A stretch of DNA of 64,000 nt from contig NZ_QGTM01000003.1 of NCBI RefSeq assembly GCF_003182195.1, positions 62,001 through 126,000 on the forward strand. The letters run 5' to 3'. A program made the translations under genes and the position numbers. This stretch comes from Halomonas sp. A11-A (GTDB lineage Bacteria > Pseudomonadota > Gammaproteobacteria > Pseudomonadales > Halomonadaceae). Below are positions 11,070 through 19,227 of the stretch, in pieces. The notes beneath the pieces were generated by a model, which saw nothing but the letters and a program-made list of their open reading frames with translations, was not told the DNA's origin and made no database searches. Every line of letters starts with the position of its first letter. Position 1 is the first letter of the stretch.

Positions 11070-12182
11070 ATGAGCGAACTCAAGCACACCCCGCTGCATG
11101 GTCTGCATCGGGAGCTGGGCGCGAAGCTGGTGCCCTTCGCCGGCTACGAGATGCCGGTTCAGTACCCGCTCGGTGTCAAGAAGGAGCACGAGCATACCCG
11201 CAGCGCCTGCGGCCTCTTCGATGTCTCCCACATGGGCCAGCTGCTGCTGCGGGGGCCGTCTCCGGCCGAGGCGCTGGAGACCTTGGTGCCGGCGGATATC
11301 GTCGGCCTCGAGCCGGGCTGGCAGCGCTATGCGCTGTTCACCAGCGAGGCGGGCGGCATCCTCGACGACCTGATGGTGGTCAATGCCGGGGACCATCTCT
11401 ACCTGGTGGTCAATGCCGCCTGCAAGGAGCAGGACATCGCCCACCTGCGCCGTGGGCTCTCCGCTGGGCATGAGCTCGAGGTCCTCGACCGCGGCCTGCT
11501 GGCCCTGCAGGGCCCCAAGGCCGCCGAGGTCATGGCGCGCCTCTGCCCGGCGGCCTGCGAGATGGTCTTCATGCAGCACGGCCGCTTCGAGATCGATGGC
11601 TTCCCCGTGTGGGTCAGCCGCAGCGGCTACACCGGCGAGGATGGCTTCGAGATCTCGGTGGCGGCCGAGCAGAGCGAGGCACTGGCGCAACGCCTGCTGG
11701 CCGAGCCAGAGGTGGAGGCGATCGGCCTGGGCGCCCGGGACTCCCTGCGTCTGGAGGCGGGGCTCTGCCTCTATGGCCACGATATCGACACCGAGACCAC
11801 GCCGGTGGAGGCGGGGCTGGTGTGGGCGATCGGCCAGCCGCGGCGCCGCGGCGGAGAGCGTGCCGGTGGCTTCCCCGGGGCGGATGTGATCCTGCACCAG
11901 ATGCACGCGAAGGATCACCAGCGCAAGCGGGTCGGGCTGCTGGGGGAGGGGCGTGCGCCGGTGCGCGAGGGTGTCGAGCTGTTCGATGCCGAGGGCGGTT
12001 GCATCGGGATCGTCACCTCCGGAGGCTTCGGTCCGTCGGTGGGGCGGCCGGTCGCCATGGGCTACGTGGCGGTGTCCCATGCCGAGATCGGGACCCAGGT
12101 GTTCGCCGATGTGCGTGGCAAGCGCCTGCCGATGACGGTCAGCAGGATGCCCTTCGTGGCGCCGGGCTACTACCGCGGCTGA
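11070..12182 (+). CDS. gcvT: Aminomethyltransferase, glycine cleavage T protein
   Basis: Transfers the methylene group from aminomethyl-lipoyl GcvH to tetrahydrofolate and releases ammonia. The 370-residue product starts MSELKHTPLHGLHRELGAKL, and the family stretch PFAGYEMPVQY...GLFDVSHMGQ follows. The C-terminal beta-barrel domain carries GYVAVSHAEIGTQVFADVRGK. ATG 11070 follows GGGAGAG; an upstream in-frame ATG (11016) lies inside the terminator palindrome and is rejected. It is separated from gcvHP by the AGCS gene, so the three glycine-cleavage genes are in two divergent units. Confidence 0.96.
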   Translation: MSELKHTPLHGLHRELGAKLVPFAGYEMPVQYPLGVKKEHEHTRSACGLFDVSHMGQLLLRGPSPAEALETLVPADIVGLEPGWQRYALFTSEAGGILDDLMVVNAGDHLYLVVNAACKEQDIAHLRRGLSAGHELEVLDRGLLALQGPKAAEVMARLCPAACEMVFMQHGRFEIDGFPVWVSRSGYTGEDGFEISVAAEQSEALAQRLLAEPEVEAIGLGARDSLRLEAGLCLYGHDIDTETTPVEAGLVWAIGQPRRRGGERAGGFPGADVILHQMHAKDHQRKRVGLLGEGRAPVREGVELFDAEGGCIGIVTSGGFGPSVGRPVAMGYVAVSHAEIGTQVFADVRGKRLPMTVSRMPFVAPGYYRG

Positions 12183-12201
12183 TCGCTGGGAGTTGATGGA
12201 C

Positions 12202-12233
12202 ACAGGACGGCCACCTTCGGGTGGCCGTCCTGT
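12202..12233. terminator. Bidirectional terminator after gcvT
   Basis: A perfect 14-bp stem (12202-12215 with 12220-12233) closes a TTCG loop. It lies between gcvT (+) and the alkB-like gene (-). Confidence 0.82.
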
Positions 12234-12252
12234 ACTCGGGGCGCGGCGGTTG

Positions 12253-12272
12253 TTTTTATACCGTTAACTTGT
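12253..12272. repeat. AT-rich 20-mer, copy 1
   Basis: TTTTTATACCGTTAACTTGT. It recurs with a single mismatch at 31412-31431, stands out in this GC-rich sequence, and lies between the gcvT terminator and the alkB-like stop. Function unknown. Confidence 0.6.
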
Positions 12273-12314
12273 CGTCGTGCTCGCCCGTAGGAATCCCCCC
12301 TCCACTCGCCGTGC

Positions 12315-12935
12315 CTAGCCTCTTATCCAACGAAACGTCAGGCTGATGCGCAGCCCGGGGATTCGCCGCGGCAGCAGGGCGTGCTGCAGGGTACGCTGCA
12401 CGCCGGGCCCCATGACCAGCAGGCTGTCGTGGGGCAGCCAGGCATTGAAGGGCGCGGCGGCTCCCGCGACTCCGGCAGGGGCCGCGCTCGGCTTCCGGCG
12501 AAAGCGCAGCGGGCGCTCGGCCCCCAGCGAGACGGCGGTGATCAGCGGCTCGCGTCCGAGCTCGGGCTCGTCATCGCTGTGCCAGCCCATGCGCTCCTCG
12601 CCGCCCGCATAGCGATTGAGCAGCACGCTGTTGAAGCCGGCCTGCATGCCGTGGTCTGCCAGGGCGGCGATCACCCGATCCCGCAGTTCGGCCACGGCTG
12701 GGTGCCAGGGCTCGGGGCGAAAGTCCCGACCGGAATAGCGATAGTGCGCCTCGGGGTCGCCCATCCAGACCTGGGCGCGGGGAATGAGGTGCTCACGGCC
12801 GTAGAGGCGCAGGGTGGGGCGCTGCCAGGCGAGCTCGGCATCGAGGGTGTGAAGCAGCCGGGAGGCATGGGGCTCCCCCAGCAGGGGAGCCGTGAGCCAC
12901 AGGGGCGGGTCGGGCAGCAGGATCTCGGTCGGCAT
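12315..12935 (-). CDS. AlkB-like 2-oxoglutarate/Fe(II) dioxygenase (ALKBH2/3 type)
   Basis: Probably an oxidative DNA or RNA dealkylase that removes methyl groups from alkylated bases. In the 206-residue product the signature NRYAGGEERMGWHSDDE contains the HxD iron ligands. The distal histidine is in VQRTLQHALLPRR, and the 2-oxoglutarate-binding arginines are in RISLTFR near the C-terminus. The motif arrangement resembles ALKBH2/3 rather than E. coli AlkB. The long upstream open frame overlaps the PAP2 gene; ATG 12935 (MPTEILLPDPPLWL) is taken as start. It is last in a leftward run behind the PAP2 gene, 50 bases away. Confidence 0.85.
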   Translation of the reverse strand: MPTEILLPDPPLWLTAPLLGEPHASRLLHTLDAELAWQRPTLRLYGREHLIPRAQVWMGDPEAHYRYSGRDFRPEPWHPAVAELRDRVIAALADHGMQAGFNSVLLNRYAGGEERMGWHSDDEPELGREPLITAVSLGAERPLRFRRKPSAAPAGVAGAAAPFNAWLPHDSLLVMGPGVQRTLQHALLPRRIPGLRISLTFRWIRG

Positions 12936-12985
12936 CGCCCAAGGATGCCACGGCGGTGCTGATCCGACGAGCCGTGCGCCGAGCG

Positions 12986-13528
12986 TCAGCCGACCAGGGC
13001 CAGGCTCGCGCCGGCGAACAGCAGCCCGAGCAGGGCGCCGGCCACCACATCGCTCAGGTAGTGCAGGCCGAGGCCAACCCGGGAGAGGGCTATCAGCAGC
13101 ACCAGCGGGACCAGCCAAGGCGCCAGCCAGGGCAGATGGTTCGCGGTCAGCACAAGGAACATCACCGCATGCATGGTGTGGCCGCTGGGAAAGCTGTAGC
13201 GGTCCCGGGCCGGCTCGTGGGAGCGCACGTTGCCCACGAAGGTGATGAAGGGACGCTCCCGGCACAGGCGCGTCTTCACCAGGCGGTAAACGGCAATGGC
13301 GACCAGGGCCGTCAGGGTGTACTGCACCAGGTGCCGCCAGCCGCCGCTCTCCTGCAGCAGCGGCTGGGCGAGCACCAGGGCCACCCAGGCGGGCCAGTCC
13401 CCGAGACGGTTGGCAAGGCGGAGCAGCCAAAGCCAGGGGCGATAGAGGTTGAGGCGGCCGATGCGCTGGCAGAGTCGCCACTCCAACAGGTCGAGGCGGT
13501 CAAGCAGGGCGGGGGCGCGAGTGTCCAT
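12986..13528 (-). CDS. PAP2-family membrane phosphatase
   Basis: A 180-residue phosphatidic-acid-phosphatase type 2 protein with about five hydrophobic segments. All three catalytic motifs are present in order: KTRLCRERP, then PSGH, then SRVGLGLHYLSDV. Likely substrates are lipid phosphates or undecaprenyl pyrophosphate. ATG 13528 overlaps the end of the upstream glycosyltransferase gene by 29 bases in another frame, implying translational coupling. The frame stays open further upstream but only within the glycosyltransferase. The pairing suggests a joint role in glycolipid or envelope synthesis. Confidence 0.87.
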   Translation of the reverse strand: MDTRAPALLDRLDLLEWRLCQRIGRLNLYRPWLWLLRLANRLGDWPAWVALVLAQPLLQESGGWRHLVQYTLTALVAIAVYRLVKTRLCRERPFITFVGNVRSHEPARDRYSFPSGHTMHAVMFLVLTANHLPWLAPWLVPLVLLIALSRVGLGLHYLSDVVAGALLGLLFAGASLALVG

Positions 13529-14663
13529 GGGGAGTCTCCCGGGCGTGGTCGAGAACAGCGAGGAAGGCGTCGGCGATCGCCGGCCAGGCGTAGGCCAGCG
13601 CCCGCTCACGGGCATTTCGCCCCAGGCGGGCCCGTCGGGCCGGCTGCTGGCAGAGGGTAACGGCGGCCTCCCGGAAGCCGGCGACGTCCTCCACTGCCGG
13701 CGCCAAGCCGTTGAGGTCGTGGTCGATCAGCTCGGCGCCGGCGGCATGCCGAAAGGCCACCGTGGCCAGGCCGCTGGCCATCGCCTCGAGCAGCACGTTG
13801 CCCCAGGTCTCCGAGAGCGAGGGGAACAGGAAGAGGTCGGCGCTGGCATAGTGGCGCGCCAGGTCGTCGGCGGGGATGAAGCCGGTGAAGTGGGCATGGG
13901 GCAGCGAGGCCGCCAGGGCCTTGCGTCCCGGGCCGTCGCCGACGATAACGATGCGCGCATCGGGGCGGGCCTCGCCGATGGCCACGCAGCTCTCCCGCAG
14001 CAGCGCCAGGTTCTTCTCCGGGGCCAGGCGTCCCACGTGGAGGATGACCGGGGTGTGTTCGCCGGCCCCCCAGCGGGCGCGCAGGGCGGGGTCGCGGTGG
14101 GCCGGGGAGAAGCGCTCCCCGTCGATGCCGCGTGCCATGACCCGCACCTCCCGGAAGCCATCGGCCGTGAGCGCCTCGGCCTGACTGCGGGTCGGCACCA
14201 GGGTGGCCTGGCTGCGGTTGTGGAAGGTGCGCAGGCGGCGGCGCACCGGGCCGCTCAGCCAGGGAACGCCATAGTCATGGCAGTAGTGGTCGAAGTTGGT
14301 GTGCCAGCCGGCGACGCTTGGGATGGCCAGGCGCCGCGCGACACCCTGCGCCGACCAGCCCAGCGGGCCCTGGGTGGCGAGGTAGACCACGTCGGGGCGC
14401 TGTTCACGCCAGAACTGGGTGAGGCAGCGGGCGGCGGGCAGCCCCAGGCGGACCTCCCGGTAGCCCGGCAGCGAGACGCCGCGCACCCGAAGCTCGGCCT
14501 CCATGCCCTCGCTGCGTGGCGCCGGTGAGGCCGGTCGCGGACGCACCAGCTGCAGGCGATGGCCGCGTGCGATGGCTTCCCGGCTCAGGTGACCCAGGGT
14601 ATGGGCGACGCCGTTGATCTCCGGCGCCCAGGTTTCGCTGACCAGACAGATACGCATGTGCAT
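13500..14663 (-). CDS. GT4-type glycosyltransferase
   Basis: GT-B fold glycosyltransferase of 387 residues. The N-terminal acceptor-side loop ETWAPEINGVAHTLGHLS is typical of the MgtA/SqdX-like group. The C-terminal nucleotide-sugar domain has HVGRLAPEKNL and the EX7E motif in SETWGNVLLEAMASG. It is likely cytoplasmic or membrane-associated and transfers a hexose to a lipid. ATG 14657 (third residue) is a possible alternative start. Its 3' end overlaps the PAP2 gene. The actual sugar and acceptor cannot be inferred. Confidence 0.88.
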   Translation of the reverse strand: MHMRICLVSETWAPEINGVAHTLGHLSREAIARGHRLQLVRPRPASPAPRSEGMEAELRVRGVSLPGYREVRLGLPAARCLTQFWREQRPDVVYLATQGPLGWSAQGVARRLAIPSVAGWHTNFDHYCHDYGVPWLSGPVRRRLRTFHNRSQATLVPTRSQAEALTADGFREVRVMARGIDGERFSPAHRDPALRARWGAGEHTPVILHVGRLAPEKNLALLRESCVAIGEARPDARIVIVGDGPGRKALAASLPHAHFTGFIPADDLARHYASADLFLFPSLSETWGNVLLEAMASGLATVAFRHAAGAELIDHDLNGLAPAVEDVAGFREAAVTLCQQPARRARLGRNARERALAYAWPAIADAFLAVLDHARETPHGHSRPRPA

Positions 14664-14726
14664 CCCCGCGGCGTGGCGGGCCCGTCATGGGCCCCGTCAC
14701 CCGTCGAGGATGGGCCTGCGCGATGA

Positions 14727-14747
14727 CACCCCGGCGACGCCGGGGTG
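14727..14747 (-). terminator. Hairpin after the LysM/LytM lipoprotein gene
   Basis: A 9-bp perfect stem, CACCCCGGC with its complement, and a GAC loop lie just past the stop of the lipoprotein gene on the minus strand. They are upstream of the glycosyltransferase start. Confidence 0.55.
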
Positions 14748-14765
14748 ACGGTTGCATGACGCGGT

Positions 14766-15701
14766 TCAGCGCAGTACGCGGCGCGGATCGATCGGCTTGC
14801 CGCCGTGGCGCAGGTCGAACAGCAGGTCATGGCGCTCGCTGGTGCTGCTGTAGCCCACCTCGCAGAGCGGGTCGCCGCGGCTGACCCGGGCGCCGTTGGC
14901 GACCAGGGTGGTCTCGCACAGGGCGTAGACGCTCTGCAGGTTGTCGGCGTGGTGGACGATGACCACCTGCCCCAGCTGGCGCATGCTGTCGGCGAAGCGC
15001 ACCTCGCCATCGGCTACTGCGCGGGCCCGGGCGCCGCGGCCGGTGGCCAGCAGCATCGGCTGCAGGGTCCCGCGGCTGTCGGCACCGAAGGCACGCACGA
15101 TGCGGTAGTCCTCCAGGGGCCAGGGCCAGTTGCGGGCCGAACTCGGCAGGTTGCCGGGGTCGGGGAGGCTGGCTCGCGCCGGGGCGGCGGCGCCCCCCGA
15201 CCCGCTCGAGCCGGCTTGCGCCGGGCGAGAGGCACCGGCCGAGGCGCCGCCGGCGAGGGGGACCTGGATGAGCTGGCCGACCCTCAGGGCGGTGGGCTGG
15301 ACCCCGGGGTTGGCGGCCTGGATGCGCGACGCACGGGTGCCGAAGCGGCGCGCGATGCTCGAGTAGGTATCGCCGGGCCGCACCTGGTAGCGATAGGGGC
15401 CGCCGGAGGGGGCACGCTCCTGCTGGGTGGGCATCAGCAGGCGCTGGCCCACGGCGAGGCGCCGCGGGTCCACGTCGGGGTTGAAGCGCTGCAGGCGTTC
15501 GAGGGGCACCTGACCGCGTCGCGCGATCTCGCCCAGGGTATCGCCGCGCTGCACCACCACCCAGCCGCCGCTCTCGGCGGTGGCGTTGGTGCGGGCGCTG
15601 TCGGGGGCGTCGGGCCGCGAGGCGCAGCCTCCCAGCAGCAGCGCCGCCAGCATCAGCGCGAGAGCGAGTCGTCCTTTTCCTGCCACAGGGCGTTGAGCCA
15701 T
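14766..15701 (-). CDS. LysM/LytM-domain lipoprotein with eroded peptidase site (NlpD/EnvC-like)
   Basis: A 311-residue envelope protein. The N-terminal lipoprotein signal ends in LLLGGCASR. Two LysM repeats follow (VVVQRGDTLGEIARRGQV and YQVRPGDTYSSIARRFGT), then a low-complexity Ala/Gly/Ser linker and a C-terminal M23-like domain. The metallopeptidase ligands are mostly lost: the first His...Asp is absent, and HxH has become HDL in RHDLLFDL. It is therefore probably a non-catalytic amidase activator rather than a hydrolase. ATG 15701 is chosen since the signal peptide starts there. It overlaps the acyltransferase end by 49 bases. Confidence 0.85.
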   Translation of the reverse strand: MAQRPVAGKGRLALALMLAALLLGGCASRPDAPDSARTNATAESGGWVVVQRGDTLGEIARRGQVPLERLQRFNPDVDPRRLAVGQRLLMPTQQERAPSGGPYRYQVRPGDTYSSIARRFGTRASRIQAANPGVQPTALRVGQLIQVPLAGGASAGASRPAQAGSSGSGGAAAPARASLPDPGNLPSSARNWPWPLEDYRIVRAFGADSRGTLQPMLLATGRGARARAVADGEVRFADSMRQLGQVVIVHHADNLQSVYALCETTLVANGARVSRGDPLCEVGYSSTSERHDLLFDLRHGGKPIDPRRVLR

Positions 15702-16519
15702 GAGTGGAAGCGCTCCTTGAGGTCGGGGTCGTCCTGATAGTCCCCCTCGAGCATCCAGGCCGGCACCGGAAGGACGCGCGCCTTCATCACCACGCGTTGC
15801 TCCTGGCCGCACAGGAAGCCCCAGAAGGTGGGGTCGGGGTTGTCATAGCTCAGGGTCACGTCGAGGACCCCTTCCAGCCGGTCGCCGAGCAGGTTGATCA
15901 CCTGGGCGATGCCGCCGGCCCTGGGGCGCAGCAGCTGGCGGAAGGGGGCGCCCTGGGCCTCGCGCTTGGCCGGCGTGAAGCGGGTGCCCTCGAGGAAGTT
16001 GAAGATGGCGATGGGCGCCTCCCGGGCGCGGTGGCACATCCGCTCGGTGGCCTCCTGGTCGCGGCGCGCCAGGTGGGGGTGGCGGGCCCGCTGCTCGGCG
16101 CTCATGCGGCGCATGAAGGGGTACTCCAGGGCCCACCAGGCCAGCCCCACGATGGGGATCCAGATCAGCTGACGCTTGAGGAAGAAGCGCGGCATGGGGA
16201 TGCGGCGGTGCAGGGCGAAGAACAGCACGAAGATGTCGGTCCAGCTGCGGTGGTTGGAGATCACCAGCCACCACTGGTCGCGGCGCAGCCCCTCGGGGAC
16301 CTCGATCTCGAAGCGCGGCTTGAGCCAGTGGCGCATCCACCACAGGTTGACGCCGATCCAGTTGAGGGCCACGGCGTTGAGCCCACCCAGGACGCGCCGG
16401 CGCAGTCGCCGGCCGGGGGTCACCAGCTTGAGCAGGGTGAGCAGGATCAGCGGAACGCCCCAGAACAGGGTGTTGAGGGTGAGCAGCAGAAGGCTGACGA
16501 GACCCTTGAGGGTCGGCAT
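15653..16519 (-). CDS. PlsC-type acyltransferase (YihG-like)
   Basis: Membrane lysophospholipid or glycerophosphate acyltransferase family, 288 residues. An N-terminal hydrophobic anchor precedes the catalytic NHRSWTD (NHX4D) and the substrate-binding FLEGTRFT motif. Together with its length these resemble E. coli YihG more than the shorter PlsC. ATG 16519 is preferred over an upstream in-frame ATG because GGAGAG stands 5 bases before it. First gene of a leftward run with the LysM/LytM lipoprotein, glycosyltransferase and PAP2 genes. Confidence 0.88.
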   Translation of the reverse strand: MPTLKGLVSLLLLTLNTLFWGVPLILLTLLKLVTPGRRLRRRVLGGLNAVALNWIGVNLWWMRHWLKPRFEIEVPEGLRRDQWWLVISNHRSWTDIFVLFFALHRRIPMPRFFLKRQLIWIPIVGLAWWALEYPFMRRMSAEQRARHPHLARRDQEATERMCHRAREAPIAIFNFLEGTRFTPAKREAQGAPFRQLLRPRAGGIAQVINLLGDRLEGVLDVTLSYDNPDPTFWGFLCGQEQRVVMKARVLPVPAWMLEGDYQDDPDLKERFHSWLNALWQEKDDSLSR

Positions 16520-16594
16520 GCGTCTCTCCGTGGGCAGTGGGAGGGGCAAGGATGCGGCAATGCTAAAGGATCGCCGGGCGGCTGCCCAGCGTCC

Positions 16595-17491
16595 TCACTC
16601 GGCCACCGGCTCGGCTCGGCCGAGGGTCTCCACCAGCACCTGGCGAAGCGCGAGCGCGGCGGCGGAGAGCTCGCCGTGGGTGAGCATGCCGACGGCGTGC
16701 TCGATGGCCGGGTCGTCCAGCGGCAGGCAGCGGGCGCCGAGCTCCTCCATCTGCCGGGCGCACAGCGAGGGCACCGCGCTGACGCCCAGGCCGCTGGCCA
16801 CCATGCGCCCCACGGTGGCCAGCTGGTGGCTCTCGAAGGCGGACGGCAGGCGGATGCCGCGTTCGCCGAGTTGCTGCTCGAGCAGCCGCCGCACCATGGA
16901 GGGGCGCTGCAGGGCGATGAAGTCATGGGTCAAGAGGGTCTCCCAGCTGAGCCTGTCGTGATGGGCCAGCAGCGAGCGGGGCGGCACCACGGCCACGAAG
17001 CGGTCGACGAACAGCGGGGTGAAGGCCAGGCTGCCCACCGCCTCGGGCTCGAAGGCGATGCCCAGCTCCACCTGGCGGTCGCGCACCATGTCGATGACCT
17101 GCTCGTTGATCACGTCGTGAACCGTGACGTTGATGCGCGGATGGCGACTGCGAAAGGCCATCAGCGCCGGCGGCAGCAGGTTGCTGGCGAAGGACGGCAT
17201 GGTGGCCACCGCCAGGCGACCCAGCTGGAGGGTGAAGCGCTGGCGCATCAGCTCCTCGGTGTTGTCCCACTCCGCCAGCAGCCGCTTGGCCAGCGGCACG
17301 AAGGACTCGCCCTCCGGGGTGAGGCGCACGCTGCGGGTAGTGCGGATCAGCAGTCGCCCCCCCAGGCTCTCCTCGAGCCCCTTGATGGCCAGGCTCAGCG
17401 CCGGCTGGGAGAGATGCAGCCGTTCGCAGGCCTGGGTGAAGCTCAGGGACTGGGCCACGGCGAGGAAGGCGCGAAGCTGCTTGACGGTCAT
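16595..17491 (-). CDS. LysR-family regulator, divergent from scoAB
   Basis: A 298-residue LTTR. The N-terminal HTH is in [20 protein letters not shown] followed by [14 protein letters not shown], and a substrate-binding domain follows. It is divergent from scoA across a 206-base, unusually AT-rich gap containing the palindrome GATTGATCAATC, the normal arrangement for an LTTR controlling its neighbour. Control of ketone-body CoA transferase is therefore the likely job; this is inference from layout. The effector is unknown, perhaps acetoacetate or 3-hydroxybutyrate. Confidence 0.9.
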   Translation of the reverse strand: MTVKQLRAFLAVAQSLSFTQACERLHLSQPALSLAIKGLEESLGGRLLIRTTRSVRLTPEGESFVPLAKRLLAEWDNTEELMRQRFTLQLGRLAVATMPSFASNLLPPALMAFRSRHPRINVTVHDVINEQVIDMVRDRQVELGIAFEPEAVGSLAFTPLFVDRFVAVVPPRSLLAHHDRLSWETLLTHDFIALQRPSMVRRLLEQQLGERGIRLPSAFESHQLATVGRMVASGLGVSAVPSLCARQMEELGARCLPLDDPAIEHAVGMLTHGELSAAALALRQVLVETLGRAEPVAE

Positions 17492-17522
17492 GGCATGCTA
17501 CCAAGGTCAAATTTATAAGCCG

Positions 17523-17534
17523 GATTGATCAATC
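17523..17534. promoter_or_regulatory. Candidate LysR operator in the LysR-scoA intergenic region
   Basis: A perfect 12-base palindrome GATTGATCAATC is embedded in AT-rich sequence (17505-17570), 32 bases upstream of the LysR start and about 165 bases before scoA. Position and symmetry suit an LTTR recognition site. Confidence 0.45.
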
Positions 17535-17697
17535 AATAAGAAAAACAAACTTAACAAATATATCACCAGGCACAACACTGGGGCCATCGTGTCCCCAGGG
17601 ACCCGCTATCCTTCACCCCCGAGCCGCCTCCAGGGCGCCGACACCACAGCGTCCCCCTGGCCAGGCTCATTCACAACAACATGAGGCGCCACTCACT

Positions 17698-18399
17698 ATG
17701 GCCGGATTCGACAAGCGCGTTAACTCCTACGAAGAGGCGATGGCAGGCATCGAGAGCGGCATGACCGTCGTTGCCGGCGGCTTCGGTCTCTGCGGCATCC
17801 CCGAGAACCTGATCGCCGAGATCAAGCGCCTGGGCGTCAAGGACCTCACCGTGATCTCCAACAACTGCGGCGTCGACGGCTTCGGCCTCGGCATCCTGCT
17901 GGAGGACAAGCAGATCAGCCGCATCTTCGCCTCCTACGTGGGCGAGAACGCCATGTTCGAGCAGCAGATGCTCAACGACGAGATCGAGGTGATCCTGACG
18001 CCCCAGGGCACCCTGGCCGAGAAGATGCGGGCCGGGGGCGCGGGCATCCCCGCCTTCTACACCGCCACCGGCTACGGCACCCCGATCGGCGAGGGCAAGG
18101 AGGTGCGCGAGTTCAACGGCCGTCACTATATCCTCGAGGAGGCGTTCCACGCCGACTTCGCCATCGTCAAGGGCTGGAAGGCCGATCGCTACGGCAACGT
18201 GGTCTATCGCGACACCGCCCAGAACTTCAACCCGCTGGCCGCCACCTGCGGCAAGATCACCGTGGTGGAAGTGGAGGAGATCGTCGAGCCGGGCGAGCTC
18301 AAGCCGGACCAGATCCACACCCCGGGCATCTATGTCGATCGCATCATCCAGGGCAGCTTCGAGAAGCGCATCGAGAAGCGCACCGTCCGCGAGGCCTGA
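17698..18399 (+). CDS. scoA: 3-oxoacid CoA-transferase subunit A
   Basis: Alpha subunit of succinyl-CoA:3-ketoacid (or acetate:acetoacetate) CoA-transferase, which activates acetoacetate to acetoacetyl-CoA. The 233-residue length and the N-terminal glycine-rich [16 protein letters not shown] segment are typical of the A subunit, as are [15 protein letters not shown] and [11 protein letters not shown]. scoB follows after 88 bases. With bdhA about 3.6 kb downstream this allows growth on 3-hydroxybutyrate or turnover of polyhydroxybutyrate; that pathway link is established, the use here is inferred. Confidence 0.95.
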   Translation: MAGFDKRVNSYEEAMAGIESGMTVVAGGFGLCGIPENLIAEIKRLGVKDLTVISNNCGVDGFGLGILLEDKQISRIFASYVGENAMFEQQMLNDEIEVILTPQGTLAEKMRAGGAGIPAFYTATGYGTPIGEGKEVREFNGRHYILEEAFHADFAIVKGWKADRYGNVVYRDTAQNFNPLAATCGKITVVEVEEIVEPGELKPDQIHTPGIYVDRIIQGSFEKRIEKRTVREA

Positions 18400-18487
18400 G
18401 GCCATAGCGATGCGTTGACCGCCGGCCCGGCCGGCGCTTCCTGAGCTTCTCCCCCGAAGCTGTTACATCGAACAACGAGGCAACAAG

Positions 18488-19147
18488 ATGGCACTTACTC
18501 GCGAACAGATGGCAATGCGCGTGGCGCGCGAACTCGAGGACGGCTTCTACGTCAACCTGGGCATCGGCATCCCGACCCTGGTGGCCAACTACGTGCCGGA
18601 CGGCATCGACGTGATGCTGCAGTCCGAGAACGGCCTACTCGGCATGGGTCGCTTCCCCACCGAGGAGGAGGTCGACGCGGACATGATCAACGCCGGCAAG
18701 CAGACGGTGACCGCCCGCCCTGGCGCGGCGATCTTCGACTCCGCGGAGTCCTTCGCCATGATCCGCGGCGGCCACGTGGACCTGACCGTGCTCGGCGCCT
18801 TCGAGGTGGATCAGGAGGGCAATATCGCCTCCTGGATGGTCCCGGGCAAGCTGATCAAGGGCATGGGCGGTGCCATGGACCTGGTGGCCGGTGCCGAGAA
18901 CATCATCTGCACCATGACCCACGCCTCCAAGCACGGCGAGTCCAAGCTGCTCGAGAAGTGCAGCCTGCCGCTGACCGGCGCGGGCTGCATCAACCGGGTG
19001 CTGACCGACCTGGCCTATCTGGAGATCAAGGACGGCGCCTTCCACCTCAAGGAGCGCGCCCCGGGCGTCTCCGTGGAGGAGATCGTCGAGAAGACCGCCG
19101 GCAAGCTGATCGTTCCGGATCACGTGCCGGAGATGACCTTCGACTAA
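18488..19147 (+). CDS. scoB: 3-oxoacid CoA-transferase subunit B
   Basis: Beta subunit carrying the catalytic glutamate, Glu47 in LQSENGLLGMG, which forms the enzyme-CoA thioester. The 219-residue product also has the GIGIPTLVANYVPDG motif typical of this subunit. ACGAGGCAAC precedes ATG 18488. The 88-base gap from scoA contains a short GC palindrome (18420-18436) whose effect is unclear. The unit ends in a 14-bp hairpin. Confidence 0.96.
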   Translation: MALTREQMAMRVARELEDGFYVNLGIGIPTLVANYVPDGIDVMLQSENGLLGMGRFPTEEEVDADMINAGKQTVTARPGAAIFDSAESFAMIRGGHVDLTVLGAFEVDQEGNIASWMVPGKLIKGMGGAMDLVAGAENIICTMTHASKHGESKLLEKCSLPLTGAGCINRVLTDLAYLEIKDGAFHLKERAPGVSVEEIVEKTAGKLIVPDHVPEMTFD

Positions 19148-19167
19148 TCACGTCACGTGTGAGACAT

Positions 19168-19198
19168 GCCGGCCCGGTCGCGATGCGACCGGGCCGGC
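19168..19198. terminator. Bidirectional terminator after scoB
   Basis: A perfect 14-bp stem (19168-19181 with 19185-19198) with a GAT loop, between scoB (+) and the DUF1338-like gene (-). Confidence 0.8.
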
Positions 19199-19227
19199 GT
19201 CGTTCGGGGCGGTGAAACGGCTGGCGC

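Noticed and set aside
15704-17518. 604-codon plus-strand open frame across the acyltransferase and LysR genes
   Set aside because: It spans two real minus-strand genes and their gap, with no motif.
18420-18436. GC palindrome in the scoA-scoB gap as a terminator
   Set aside because: Arms of 8 bp with a single central base cannot form a stable hairpin loop without losing pairs, and the genes are expected to be co-expressed; role unclear.
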